From positions 113,525 through 177,524 of the forward strand of contig JBLIMV010000007.1 of the NCBI GenBank assembly GCA_047638395.1: 64,000 nt of DNA. The letters run 5' to 3'. Position numbers and translations under genes: made by a program. This stretch comes from CAXBCP01 sp047638395 (lineage in GTDB: Bacteria; Pseudomonadota; Alphaproteobacteria; MPNO01; UBA830). Positions within the stretch are counted from its first letter, which is position 1. Each line of letters starts with the position of its first letter. Shown here piece by piece: positions 42,107 to 50,755 of this stretch. The notes under the pieces are model-generated. The model saw only the letters and a list, made by a program, of their open reading frames with translations, ran no database searches and was not told the DNA's origin.

Positions 42107-42184
42107 GTGCGGGACGGCGGTTGAATTCGCGCAGTTGAATTCGGGGGCCAACCGTCGCAGAATGGTCGAAACAGGAGAAACACC

Positions 42185-42487
42185 ATGAGCCAGCGCCAGC
42201 ACGATATGGGCGGTATGGAGGCAGGACCGATCGAGTCCGACGAGCATGCCGCCGAGCCGTGGGCAAAGATGATCACGTCGGTCGCCGCAGCCCTGCGCGA
42301 CCACGATATCATGCGCATTGATGAGCTGCGCCGCGCGTTGGAAGATCTGCCGGAAGATACCTACAAGCAGGATTATTTCGAACGCTGGTCGGAAGCGATG
42401 ATCAATCTGCTCGAGGAAAAAGGCCATCTGACGCGGGGCGAGGTGATGGGTAAAATGGATGCGCTTAAAGCGCAGCTGGAGGGCTGA
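42185..42487 (+). CDS. Nitrile hydratase beta N-terminal-domain-like protein (second copy)
   Basis: A 100-residue protein starting HDMGGMEAGPI, then MRIDELRRALEDLPEDTYKQDYFERWSEAMINLLEEKGHLTRGEV. This is the typical N-terminal helical domain of nitrile hydratase beta (R-x-x-x-E-x-L-P-x-x-x-Y ... Y-x-x-W ... L-x-E-K-G). AGGAGA precedes the ATG. In ordinary enzymes this domain is fused to the SH3-like half; here that half is the next gene, 4 bp on. The split resembles thiocyanate hydrolase and toyocamycin nitrile hydratase. Confidence 0.83.
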   Translation: MSQRQHDMGGMEAGPIESDEHAAEPWAKMITSVAAALRDHDIMRIDELRRALEDLPEDTYKQDYFERWSEAMINLLEEKGHLTRGEVMGKMDALKAQLEG

Positions 42488-42491
42488 GGTC

Positions 42492-42776
42492 ATGATGTTC
42501 AGTGTTGGCGACCGCGTTCGCATCAAGGATTCGCACCCGCCGGGGCACCGCCGCACGCCGTATTATGTGCGCGGCAAGACCGGTGTCGTAGAACGCTATT
42601 GCGGCGATTTCAAAAACCCGGAGGAACTGGCTTACGGTTTCGATGGTACGCCGAAGCGCGAACTATACAGGGTTCGCATTACCCAGACGGAATTGTGGCC
42701 GGATTACGAAGGATCCGACAGCGATACGCTGGACCTGGAAATTTACGATCACTGGCTCGAGAAAATCGGGGGATAA
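42492..42776 (+). CDS. Nitrile hydratase beta C-terminal (SH3-like) domain subunit
   Basis: A 94-residue protein: FSVGDRVRIKDSHPPGHRRTP, YYVRGKTGVVERYCG, ELYRVRITQTELWPDY and LEIYDHWLEKI. These are the conserved blocks of the nitrile hydratase beta C-terminal barrel (G-D-x-V-R ... P-x-G-H-x-R-x-P-x-Y-x-R-G-x-x-G ... L-Y-x-V ... E-L-W). The arginines of GHRR normally hydrogen-bond to the oxidised cysteines of the alpha subunit. Double ATG at the start; spacing to neighbours is 4 bp on each side, so stoichiometric co-expression is likely. Confidence 0.88.
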   Translation: MMFSVGDRVRIKDSHPPGHRRTPYYVRGKTGVVERYCGDFKNPEELAYGFDGTPKRELYRVRITQTELWPDYEGSDSDTLDLEIYDHWLEKIGG

Positions 42777-42780
42777 TGAG

Positions 42781-43428
42781 ATGACGACCGACGAACGCGG
42801 CACGCACGATCATGACCACGATCATGATCACGACCATCCCGGGACGACGCCGGATGTGAACGAAACCGGCTATTACGAGTTGATGGCCGAGGCGATGAAA
42901 GAACTGCTGATCGAAAAAGGCGTGGTGAGCGCGGACGACGTGCGCCGCAACCTCGAATTTCTCGACAGTCGCGATCCGGCCGAAGGCGCGACGATCATCG
43001 CCCGGGCGTGGACCGACGCGGAATTCAAAAAACGTCTTCTCGAAGACGGTACCAAGGCGGTCGGCGAAATGGGTTTCCCCATGGGCGACGCCGTGCTGAT
43101 CGTCGTTGAGAATAACGAAGAGGTGCACAACATGATCGTGTGCACCCTGTGCTCGTGCTATCCGCGGACCATCCTCGGACTTCCGCCAGATTGGTATAAA
43201 TCCAAAAGCTATCGTGCGCGTGCCGTTATAGAGCCGCGTTCGGTCCTCAAGGAATTCGGGACTGAAGTATCGGGCGACAAGACCGTCCGGGTACACGATT
43301 CCAACGCCGATATGCGCTACCTGGTGCTGCCCGAGCAGCCCGAAGGGACAGACGGCTGGTCGGCTGAGCAGCTGGCTGCCATCGTCACGCGCGATGCGAT
43401 GGTCGGGGTCACTCTGCCGCAGGCATAA
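42781..43428 (+). CDS. Nitrile hydratase / thiocyanate hydrolase alpha-type catalytic subunit, cobalt type
   Basis: A 215-residue catalytic subunit. The metal claw is C121-T-L-C124-S-C126 in VCTLCSCYPR; Thr in the second position is the cobalt-type signature (iron enzymes have Ser). Two of these cysteines are normally oxidised post-translationally. Around it are AEFKKRLLEDGTKAVGEMG and LPPDWYKSKSYRARAV, standard alpha-subunit blocks. Unusual is a leader with alternating His-Asp (residues 9-19, six His), probably metal binding. The reaction would be hydration of a nitrile to an amide or thiocyanate hydrolysis; sequence does not decide. It is convergent with the kinase gene. Confidence 0.9.
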   Translation: MTTDERGTHDHDHDHDHDHPGTTPDVNETGYYELMAEAMKELLIEKGVVSADDVRRNLEFLDSRDPAEGATIIARAWTDAEFKKRLLEDGTKAVGEMGFPMGDAVLIVVENNEEVHNMIVCTLCSCYPRTILGLPPDWYKSKSYRARAVIEPRSVLKEFGTEVSGDKTVRVHDSNADMRYLVLPEQPEGTDGWSAEQLAAIVTRDAMVGVTLPQA

Positions 43429-43472
43429 GCGCCTCGGCCCGACAGGTTCAGGTGGGCTTTGACCCGTTAGAT

Positions 43473-44952
43473 TCAGGCCGCCGCTTCCGTATTTTCGGGG
43501 GCGGCGGCTTTTACGCGCTCTGGCGGAAACAGGATCATTACCTTGGTGCCTTCGCCCGGCACACTCGCGATTTTCAACGTGCCGCCATGCAGTTCGGCGA
43601 AGGACTTCGAGATCGGCAGGCCGAGTCCTGTTCCGCCATGTGACCGTGCATACGTGCCGGCCACCTGGCCAAATGGTTTGAAGACAGTTTCGATATCTTC
43701 TTCGGCAATTCCGCAGCCATGATCGCGGACGGCGATCACCAGGGAGCCGTCTTCTGTGATTTCGCCAGAAAGCTCAATGGTGCTGCATTCCGGTGAGAAC
43801 TTCACCGCATTGGAGACAACGTTCAGCATTATCTGGTTGACCCGCCGCTCGTCCGCATCGAAGCGCACGCCGCCCGCCGGGCAGGATGTGGCAAGGCTGA
43901 TCGCCTTCTGATCGCAGGCCGGCGCCATTATTCTGGTGCAGTGATCGAAAACATCTTCGAGCCTGAGCTCGACCGGTTCCAGTTCCTGCGTGCCGACCTC
44001 TATTTTCGACATATCCAGGACGTCATCGACGATACCCAGCAGGTGCTGTCCGCTATCCCAGATGTCGTTGAGGTAGACACGGTAGCGATCGACGCCGAGC
44101 GGGCCGAATATCTCGCTGCGCATTGAATCCGAAAAACCGAGGATGGCGTTCAGGGGGGGGCCGCAATTCGTGACTCATATTTGCCAAAAACTCGGATTTC
44201 ATCCGGTTTTCTTCGCTCGCGGCGGCAGCCTCTGCGGCCAGTGCCAGGTTTTCGCGATGCTGGCGCGCGACGACGCGGTCGCGCTGGAATATCAGCGTCA
44301 GCAGGAGAAGATACAGGACGCCGAGGGTCAGAAAGACGATCAGCGACTGACGGTTGCTCGATTGCTGAACACGCGCGAGCAGCTCGGTCAGATCGTAGTA
44401 AACCTCGAAGACGCCCTCAACCCGGTTGTCCTGCCCGGTGCCGACGACGATGGGGATATAGCTCGCAAGAACGTCACGATTGACGATTTCCTGCTCAAAG
44501 GCGCTGAAGGTATCGCGGTGCGACAGCTCACTGACGATATGACCGCTTTTGGCCGCCAGAAAACCGGCATTCTTGCTCTTGTCGTCGCCAATCTGGGTGG
44601 CCTGCGTCGAAAATACCGTAAGACCGCCGAGGTCGTATATTTTGACCTTCAGGACGGCGAGCCCCTGCATCTGCTTCACGGTGTCGGCGCGAAGCTGTGC
44701 TGTGGTCGGATGATCGCGGAGAGTGGCGGTTTCCAGCGACTTCGCAGCGTTCAGAAATTCGGCATATCGCGGCCAGATGGCATTGGCGAACGCCTTGGTC
44801 AGCGCGACATTATTGCGTTCCGCCATGGTCTGCAGATCGCTGGACGAGTTCTGGCGTCCGCCGTAAGAGAGGGCGATGCCGGCAGCGACGATAATTGCCC
44901 CGCAAATCAGGGCGACCCGGCCGGTCAGAGCGCGTGGTTGGTTAAGGTTCAT
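43473..44952 (-). pseudogene. Sensor histidine kinase, frameshifted at a run of eight G
   Basis: Two overlapping frames together encode one about 490-residue kinase. The N-terminal frame (44952 down to about 44150) has TM1 (residues 11-29), a periplasmic sensor region, TM2 (LIVFLTLGVLYLLLLTLIF), and the start of HisKA with the phospho-acceptor in ANMSHELR. The C-terminal frame (to 43473) continues LNAILGFSDSMRS and the ATPase domain (DHGCGI, GGTGLGLPI). They part at G8 (44153-44160, C8 in the coding sense), right after the H-box; removing one base restores R-P-P-L-N-A-I-L. It is a real mutation, a phase-variable switch or a sequencing slip. Confidence 0.83.
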
Positions 44953-45003
44953 CGTCAGTCTCCGTTACTGGCAGATACTGACGCCAAATAGTGATGGAAC
45001 TGT

Positions 45004-45909
45004 TTACGTCGAGACGGTGGTTTTCGGCCGTGTCGCCAGCCAGATTCCGGTGAAAATCAGCAAAATCCCCGCGGCGTGAAACCAGCGGAATTCTTCGCCG
45101 AGGAGCGAGACCGCCAGGATGACGCCGAACACCGGCGCGAGATAGATAAAATACCCGGCGCGCCCCGGTCCCACCTTTGAGACCGAATAGGCCCAGAAGA
45201 TCTGGGCCAGTACCGAAGGGCCGATCGTCATGAACCCGATTGACCACACGGCGGTCGCATTCACCGGCACGGGCCGGTCGAACACGTAGAGCTCGATCAG
45301 CCAGAGCGGCAGCATGTACAGCGCCGCAAAACCGAACATCCCGGCCATCAGGGCGCTGGTGCTGAGCTCCGGCGGGGCACGTCGCAGGAAGACCGCATAG
45401 ACCGAATAGGACATCGTCGCGAGCAGCAGGATGATGTCGCCAATATTGAAGCTGAGCGCCATGACGACGTCCATGTCGCCCTGGGTGACGATAAACGCGA
45501 CGCCGCCAAACCCGAGCAGGACGCCGATGGATTCACGCCCGCCGAACTTGTCGCCGAGGATGATCAGCGCCGAGATCAGGATGCAGATCGACATCAGGCC
45601 CTGGAACAGCGCACCGTTGATCGCGGTCGTGTATTGCAGGGCGACATAATGCAGCGCGCCGAACCCGATGGAGGATGTCAGCGCCAGAAAAGAAATGTAT
45701 TTCCATCTCGCCCGAACCACCGCGCGGTGGCGGTAGAGCTCATCCCAGGTCCAGGTCAGAACGACGAGAAAAGCGAACAACCAACGCCAGAAATTCAGCG
45801 CGAGCGGCGGGATTTCACCCGCAACATGACGTCCAACCACGGAAGATCCCGCCCAGAACAGGGCGCAGAATGTCAGCATGATATAGGGCAGGGCGGGGGA
45901 GTTCTTCAT
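45004..45909 (-). CDS. EamA/DMT-family transporter
   Basis: A 301-residue ten-helix transporter, last of a second trio. It opens ALPYIMLTFCALFWAGSSVVGRHVAGEIPPLALNFWRW in two parts, typical of the DMT subgroup with E-I-P-P in the first loop, and has FIVTQGDM instead of the I-L-R-P-G seen in the 1-12 kb set. The ATG at 45909 is chosen as the start closest to the first helix. It is 7 bp downstream of the preceding DMT gene's stop. The trio belongs to a different DMT subgroup from the transporters at 1-12 kb. Confidence 0.87.
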   Translation of the reverse strand: MKNSPALPYIMLTFCALFWAGSSVVGRHVAGEIPPLALNFWRWLFAFLVVLTWTWDELYRHRAVVRARWKYISFLALTSSIGFGALHYVALQYTTAINGALFQGLMSICILISALIILGDKFGGRESIGVLLGFGGVAFIVTQGDMDVVMALSFNIGDIILLLATMSYSVYAVFLRRAPPELSTSALMAGMFGFAALYMLPLWLIELYVFDRPVPVNATAVWSIGFMTIGPSVLAQIFWAYSVSKVGPGRAGYFIYLAPVFGVILAVSLLGEEFRWFHAAGILLIFTGIWLATRPKTTVST

Positions 45910-45916
45910 TCTCGGA

Positions 45917-46864
45917 TCATATCTTCTTTTTTCCGCCGAATGTGGCGCACCAGATGCCGAACGCAATCATGGAAATGCCCGCGACATGGAATTGCCGGAA
46001 TGGCTCGCCGAGAACGACAACGGCCATGAACACACCAAACACCGGGGTCAGATAGATCATGTAGCCGGCCTTCGCAGGCCCGATGCGGCGCACGCCCTCG
46101 ACGAAAAACGTCTGTGCCAGGACCGATGGGAAAAGCGCGATGAAACCGACGGTGAGCAGGGCCGTCTGCGTCATCGGCAGGGAGCGGAACCAGATATTTT
46201 CGATAATGAAGAAGGGAAATATATGGATACTGGCGAACACCATCGACACGAACATAAAGGACAGCAGGCTCAGCTCCGGGGGGCGCTTGTACAGGAAAAC
46301 GGCGTAACTCGCGGACGCAAACACGCCCATAAACACCAGCGGGTCACCGGGATTGATCCGCATCTGCAACAATAGGTCCATATCGCCCCGGATCACGATC
46401 ACGATCAGGCCCGCCATGCCCAGCGCGACGCCCGCACCCTGGCGCAGGGTCACCTTTCGTCCGGCAAATATCAGCCCTGACAGCAGGATACAGATCGGCA
46501 ATGAGCCCTGCATCAGGTTGCCGTTGATCGCCACAGTATATTGCATCCCCATATAGACGAGCGCGTTGAACGCGGCCATCGACAGCAGGGCAAGGCCGTT
46601 CAGGAGCCAGAAATTCTGCCACACCACATGGCGATTCCGCCAGGTGTTCCGGTACGCAAAGGGCGCGAATATCAGCGCCGACAGGAACAGGCGCCAGAAT
46701 GTCAGCGCAATCGGCGGCACCTCCTCGGTCGTCGCCCGGGCGACGTTGGTATTGGCCGCCCAGAGTAGTGCTACGACGGTCAGCATCAGGTAGGCGACCA
46801 GCGTGCCGTTGGGTGTTTTGGCGGATTTTTGGGGGGATACTTTGGTGGATACGGGGTCCGTCAC
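45917..46864 (-). CDS. EamA/DMT-family transporter
   Basis: About 315 residues, middle gene of the trio. Landmarks are VVALLWAANTNVARATTEEVPPIALTFWRLF, IVIVIRGDMDLLL and the C-terminal AGISMIAFGIWCATFG. I use the GTG at 46864, 4 bp after the upstream stop; an ATG at 46894 would overlap the upstream gene by 26 bp. E-V-P-P in the first loop and R-G-D-M/L in the middle place it with its two neighbours as local duplicates. Confidence 0.86.
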   Translation of the reverse strand: MTDPVSTKVSPQKSAKTPNGTLVAYLMLTVVALLWAANTNVARATTEEVPPIALTFWRLFLSALIFAPFAYRNTWRNRHVVWQNFWLLNGLALLSMAAFNALVYMGMQYTVAINGNLMQGSLPICILLSGLIFAGRKVTLRQGAGVALGMAGLIVIVIRGDMDLLLQMRINPGDPLVFMGVFASASYAVFLYKRPPELSLLSFMFVSMVFASIHIFPFFIIENIWFRSLPMTQTALLTVGFIALFPSVLAQTFFVEGVRRIGPAKAGYMIYLTPVFGVFMAVVVLGEPFRQFHVAGISMIAFGIWCATFGGKKKI

Positions 46865-46868
46865 GGGG

Positions 46869-47822
46869 CTAACCCTGCTTTGCCCGGCGTGCATGCTGCG
46901 CGGTCGCCAGCCAGATACCGATCACGACGCAGAGCGCCCCGACCCCGTGGTACCAGTACGGTTGCTCACCCAGAATGACGATGGCGAGGATGCCCGCGAA
47001 GATCGGGAACAGATTGCCGAAATACCCCGCCTGGGCACCGCCGGCGCGATAGGTGCCTTCGTTCCAGCAGCTGGTGCCGATAAAGCTAGCCAGCACAGCG
47101 ACGTAAAGCACGAACAGGACACTGGTCTGCGTGACCGGCATCGGTGCGACGGTCGCGGTTTCCCATAGATACAAAGGCAGCATGGCGATGACGCCGATCA
47201 GGCTGATCGTGGTCATGAACGGCATGATCTCAATCGTTTTGGGTTTCCAGCGTATGAGAAACGCCTGCCATGCCCACAGAAAGACCGCGCCCAGCGCCCA
47301 GATATCGCCTTCGCCAAGGGCCAGTGTCTGCAACACGCCAAGATCGCCGCGGATGACAATCAGCACCGCGCCGGCGATTGAAAATACGATCCCCCACCAT
47401 TGCCGCCCGCTGATCCGCTGGCGCAGAATGATGAGGCCGAGCAGTAGCACCAGAACCGGCAGGATTGACTGGATGAGCGCTACCTGGAGTGCCGTCGATT
47501 TCTGCAGCGCGATGTAAAACACGGAGTTGAAGCCCGCGATGGATACCAGCGAGAACGCGGTCACAAATTTCCAATGGGTTTTTATTTCCGCCCGCTGCTG
47601 CCAGGTCTGGCGGCCGAAGAACACGGCGAAAATCAGGAAGGCAGTTGTCCAGCGCCAGAAATTGAACGCCAGCGGCGGGATTTCCTCTGCCGCGCTCGCC
47701 CGCCCGACGATGGAATTTCCGGCCCAGACCAGCACGGCCAGCACGAGCAACAGATAGCCGGACAGAATACGGCGTCGGGCGTCCGCGTCGGCGGCGGTAT
47801 GCGACGTAGGGGCGTCGGTCAA
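46869..47822 (-). CDS. EamA/DMT-family transporter
   Basis: A 317-residue transporter, first gene of the trio and divergent from a UbiD gene 210 bp away. It has VLAVLVWAGNSIVGRASAAEEIPPLAFNFWRW (read as two blocks), AVLIVIRGDLGVL and VGALCVVIGIWLAT. With the two downstream genes it forms a tight operon. Divergence from UbiD repeats the UbiD-transporter pairing seen at 8 kb and suggests linked control. Confidence 0.87.
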   Translation of the reverse strand: MTDAPTSHTAADADARRRILSGYLLLVLAVLVWAGNSIVGRASAAEEIPPLAFNFWRWTTAFLIFAVFFGRQTWQQRAEIKTHWKFVTAFSLVSIAGFNSVFYIALQKSTALQVALIQSILPVLVLLLGLIILRQRISGRQWWGIVFSIAGAVLIVIRGDLGVLQTLALGEGDIWALGAVFLWAWQAFLIRWKPKTIEIMPFMTTISLIGVIAMLPLYLWETATVAPMPVTQTSVLFVLYVAVLASFIGTSCWNEGTYRAGGAQAGYFGNLFPIFAGILAIVILGEQPYWYHGVGALCVVIGIWLATAQHARRAKQG

Positions 47823-48032
47823 AATGAGGATCCGAAAGGGATTCGAGGAAGCGCAGACCGTACCGCAGGTTCACAAAACGCGCCAGCCATGGCTGATATG
47901 CGGAACTGATCGGCCCATCCATTAGTATGTGTTTTTGATCGCGCGGCCGACGCGGTATAGATGAGAGAAGGGTGTCCGGATCATGCTGACCCGGAAAGAA
48001 TGCCCAGACAGAATACTCGAGGGAGAATAAAA

Positions 48033-49502
48033 TTGGCTGACGACGACACAGAAATTCCGGCGGCGCTGCGCAATGAAGGCTATCTCGACCTGCGGGAGCT
48101 GATTGAGCGCTTCGATGAGATGGGTGAGCTTGCCCGCGTCGACGGCGCAGACTGGAATCTCGAAATCGGCGCCTTGTCTGAAACCATCGCCGCCGCAGAC
48201 CCCGGTCGCGCAAAGGCATTGCTGTTCGACAATATCCCGGGCTACCCGGAGGGCTTTCGTATCATGTCGGGGGCGGCGAATGCGTATAAGCGCCTTGCCG
48301 TCGTGCTCGGCATGCCCGATCCGGAAAACGAGATGGACCTGGTGAAGGCGTATCGCAAACGCGCCAAGGCGGAATTCGAGCTTATGCCGCCGGTAGAGGT
48401 GCCGACCGGGCCGGTCATGGAAAACGTCGATCGCGACGACGAGGTCGACCTGTTTAAATTCCCGGCGCCGTTTGTCCATGAAAAGGACGGCGGGCGCTAT
48501 ATCGGCACCGATGATCTGGTGGTCATGCGCGATCCCGATTCCGACTGGGTCAATGTCGGCACCTATCGCGTGATGGTGCACGACAAGAATACCGTCGCGA
48601 TCTGGATGTCGCCGGGCAAGCACGGGCGGCTGATCAGCGAGAAGTATTTCGCGAAGGGTGAGCCGTGCCCGGTCGTGATTTCCTGCGGCCACGATCCGAA
48701 CCTGTTCCTGGTCGCTCATCAGGAGGTCGATTACGAGCTCGACGAATTTGCCTATGCCGGCGGCCAGCGCGGCCGCCCGATCGAGGTCATCCCGTCCGAA
48801 CTGCACGGTCTGCCGATCCCGGCCTATTCGGAACTCGTGCTCGAAGGCGAGATTATGCCCGACGAGACGCGCGAAGAAGGCCCGTTTGGCGAATTCATGG
48901 GCTATTACGCGTCTGAGGCGACGGTCCTGCCGATCGTGCGCATCAAGCGCGTGTACTGGCGCAACAACCCGATCCTGACGCTGGCCGTGCCTTCCCGCCC
49001 GCCGGAAAACTTCACCTTTGCCCGCGCCACGGTGAAATCGGCGATGATCTGGGACGAGATGGAAAAAGCCGGTGTGCCCGGGGTCGAAGGGGTGTGGTGC
49101 CATGAATCCGGCGCAGGCCGGCTGTTCAACGTGGTCTCGATCAAGCAGCTCTATCCCGGTCATGCGACCCAGGCGGGGATGCTGGCGGCAACCTGTCATG
49201 CCGGCAACTATGCCGGGCGCTGGGTGGTCGTGGTGGACGAGGATATCGATCCGTCGAACCTGTTCGACGTGACCTGGGCAATGTCGACGCGCTGCGATCC
49301 GCCCGAAGACATCCAGTATATCAAGCGCGCCTGGTCGACCCCGCTCGATCCGATGCTGCGCGCGCCGCCGTGGCAGAATAACCGCGCCGTGGTCGATGCG
49401 TGTCGGCCCTATGACTGGAAGGATGACTTCCCGACGGTCGCCGAGGCGAGCCCTGAGCTTAAAGCATCGATCCGCGGAAAATGGCCGGAATTATACGAGT
49501 AG
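48033..49502 (+). CDS. UbiD-family (prenyl-FMN) decarboxylase
   Basis: A 489-residue UbiD-type enzyme. I use a TTG at 48033 because GAGGGAG lies 8 bp upstream; the only upstream ATG/GTG in frame lacks family sequence. YLDLRELIERFDEMGELARVDG is the classical N-terminus, YIGTDDLVVMRDPDS and NVGTYRVMVHD the prenyl-FMN-binding region, EGPFGEFMGYY (Glu282, Glu287) the catalytic loop, and FTFARATVKSAMIWDEMEKAG the C-terminal domain start. It is the most canonical of the three UbiD genes here. Divergent DMT trio upstream. Confidence 0.92.
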   Translation: MADDDTEIPAALRNEGYLDLRELIERFDEMGELARVDGADWNLEIGALSETIAAADPGRAKALLFDNIPGYPEGFRIMSGAANAYKRLAVVLGMPDPENEMDLVKAYRKRAKAEFELMPPVEVPTGPVMENVDRDDEVDLFKFPAPFVHEKDGGRYIGTDDLVVMRDPDSDWVNVGTYRVMVHDKNTVAIWMSPGKHGRLISEKYFAKGEPCPVVISCGHDPNLFLVAHQEVDYELDEFAYAGGQRGRPIEVIPSELHGLPIPAYSELVLEGEIMPDETREEGPFGEFMGYYASEATVLPIVRIKRVYWRNNPILTLAVPSRPPENFTFARATVKSAMIWDEMEKAGVPGVEGVWCHESGAGRLFNVVSIKQLYPGHATQAGMLAATCHAGNYAGRWVVVVDEDIDPSNLFDVTWAMSTRCDPPEDIQYIKRAWSTPLDPMLRAPPWQNNRAVVDACRPYDWKDDFPTVAEASPELKASIRGKWPELYE

Positions 49503-49584
49503 CCAGACAAACCTAATGGGGCGCGGCTTGCCAATTGCCAGTGGCGGTGGCAATACCATGTATCTACTGGGGGTATAAGGCATC

Positions 49585-50403
49585 ATGAAAAAACAACGGA
49601 TTCAGCAATTCATCGGCGGTGTGGCCGCGGCGATGATTATTGCGGGGGCGACGACGGTGTCGGCCGCGCCGGTTTCCATCATCAACGCCGGTTTCGAAGA
49701 CACGACCGGTCAATCGACAAACAACGAATTCACCTTTGGTATCCCCACAGGTTGGACTGTGCACGATCCTAACGGCATTGTGCCGGCCAGCGGGGTCGGT
49801 GGCGGGTTTTTTCTCGGCACACTCCAGCCGAGCGGGGCTGGTGCCTTCAACACGGTTGCGCCTGAAGGCGACCGTGTCAGCATCCTGTTTAACAGCCAGG
49901 GCCGCGATACGGGCGAATATGGTTTTCAGCAGATCCTGACAGACACCGTGCAGGCAAATACCCGTTACGAGCTCAGCGTCGAGGTTGGTAATATCGCATC
50001 CAGCTTTGCCTCGAATGGCAGTTTCTTCAATCTGGATGGTTTTCCGGGGTACCGGATCGATCTGTTTGCGATCGATGCGTTCATGAACGAGACGATGCTG
50101 GTGCAGGACCTCGAAAGCCTGATTATCCCCGAGGCGGAATTCGCGCTGGCGACCATCAGCGTCGATATCGGGGCCGGACACACAGCGATTGGCGACATGC
50201 TCGGTATCCGGCTCGTGAACCTGAACGAAACCCGCGGTGTGACCGGACCGCCCGATCTCGAAGTCGATTTTGACGACGTGCGCCTCAGCGCGACGGCGAT
50301 ATCTGAGCCGGGTGTGTTTACGCTCGCTCTGTTGGGCCTCGTGGCCCTTGGCCTCGCACGTCGCGCCGGCCGTCAGCGGAAGATCTCCCACCCAACAGCC
50401 TAA
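49585..50403 (+). CDS. PEP-CTERM sorting-domain exported protein
   Basis: A 272-residue exported protein: signal peptide (residues 1-28), then a beta-rich domain beginning SIINAGFEDTTGQ and FTFGIPTGWTVHDP, like the carbohydrate-binding-type domains often found in such proteins. The C-terminus carries a PEP-CTERM-like signal: SEPGVFTLALLGLVALGLARR followed by basic residues, with Ser in place of the first Pro. Such tails are cleaved by exosortase during export to exopolysaccharide. No exosortase gene is in the window. Function otherwise unknown. Confidence 0.83.
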   Translation: MKKQRIQQFIGGVAAAMIIAGATTVSAAPVSIINAGFEDTTGQSTNNEFTFGIPTGWTVHDPNGIVPASGVGGGFFLGTLQPSGAGAFNTVAPEGDRVSILFNSQGRDTGEYGFQQILTDTVQANTRYELSVEVGNIASSFASNGSFFNLDGFPGYRIDLFAIDAFMNETMLVQDLESLIIPEAEFALATISVDIGAGHTAIGDMLGIRLVNLNETRGVTGPPDLEVDFDDVRLSATAISEPGVFTLALLGLVALGLARRAGRQRKISHPTA

Positions 50404-50475
50404 ATCCGGCTTGCGCCACCCGGCATCTGGTGGCAGCTTGCGCGCCACGGTTCCTCCCGCGCCGGGGGGCACCCT

Positions 50476-50552
50476 GGGCCCGTAGTTCAGTTGGTTAGAA
50501 CGCTCCGCTCATAACGGAGTTGTCGCAGGTTCGAGTCCTGCCGGGCCCACCA
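50476..50552 (+). tRNA. tRNA with CAT anticodon (tRNA-Ile2 or tRNA-Met)
   Basis: A 77-nt cloverleaf with encoded CCA. Acceptor GGGCCCG pairs with CGGGCCC, the anticodon stem is CTCCG/CGGAG (50503-50519) with loop CTCATAA and anticodon CAT at 50510-50512, and the T-arm holds GGTTCGAGTCC. The first base pair G-C rules out initiator tRNA. The acceptor resembles bacterial tRNA-Ile2, whose C34 is changed to lysidine, but elongator Met is not excluded. A recombinase-bearing island lies directly downstream. Confidence 0.93.
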
Positions 50553-50755
50553 CCCACCCCCAGTGTTTCAGGCGTCCAATCCTTGGCGCGTGCAAACGGG
50601 CGGACTTCAGCGGGTTTCGCTCTGTTCGCCGCGTTGATCAACAGCGTAGAGACGGCCCAGGCGGCGTTCTCCCGGCCAATTCGCCCGGTCGTCTCCGGCG
50701 GCGTATTTCGCCGCCAACTCTTCAGGTCGATGATGGCACTCGTCGGGAGGATTGG

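Noticed and set aside
47922..49199. Antisense open frame of 425 codons opposite the third UbiD gene
   Set aside because: Same reasoning: no motifs, shadow composition, and the UbiD gene on the other strand is canonical.
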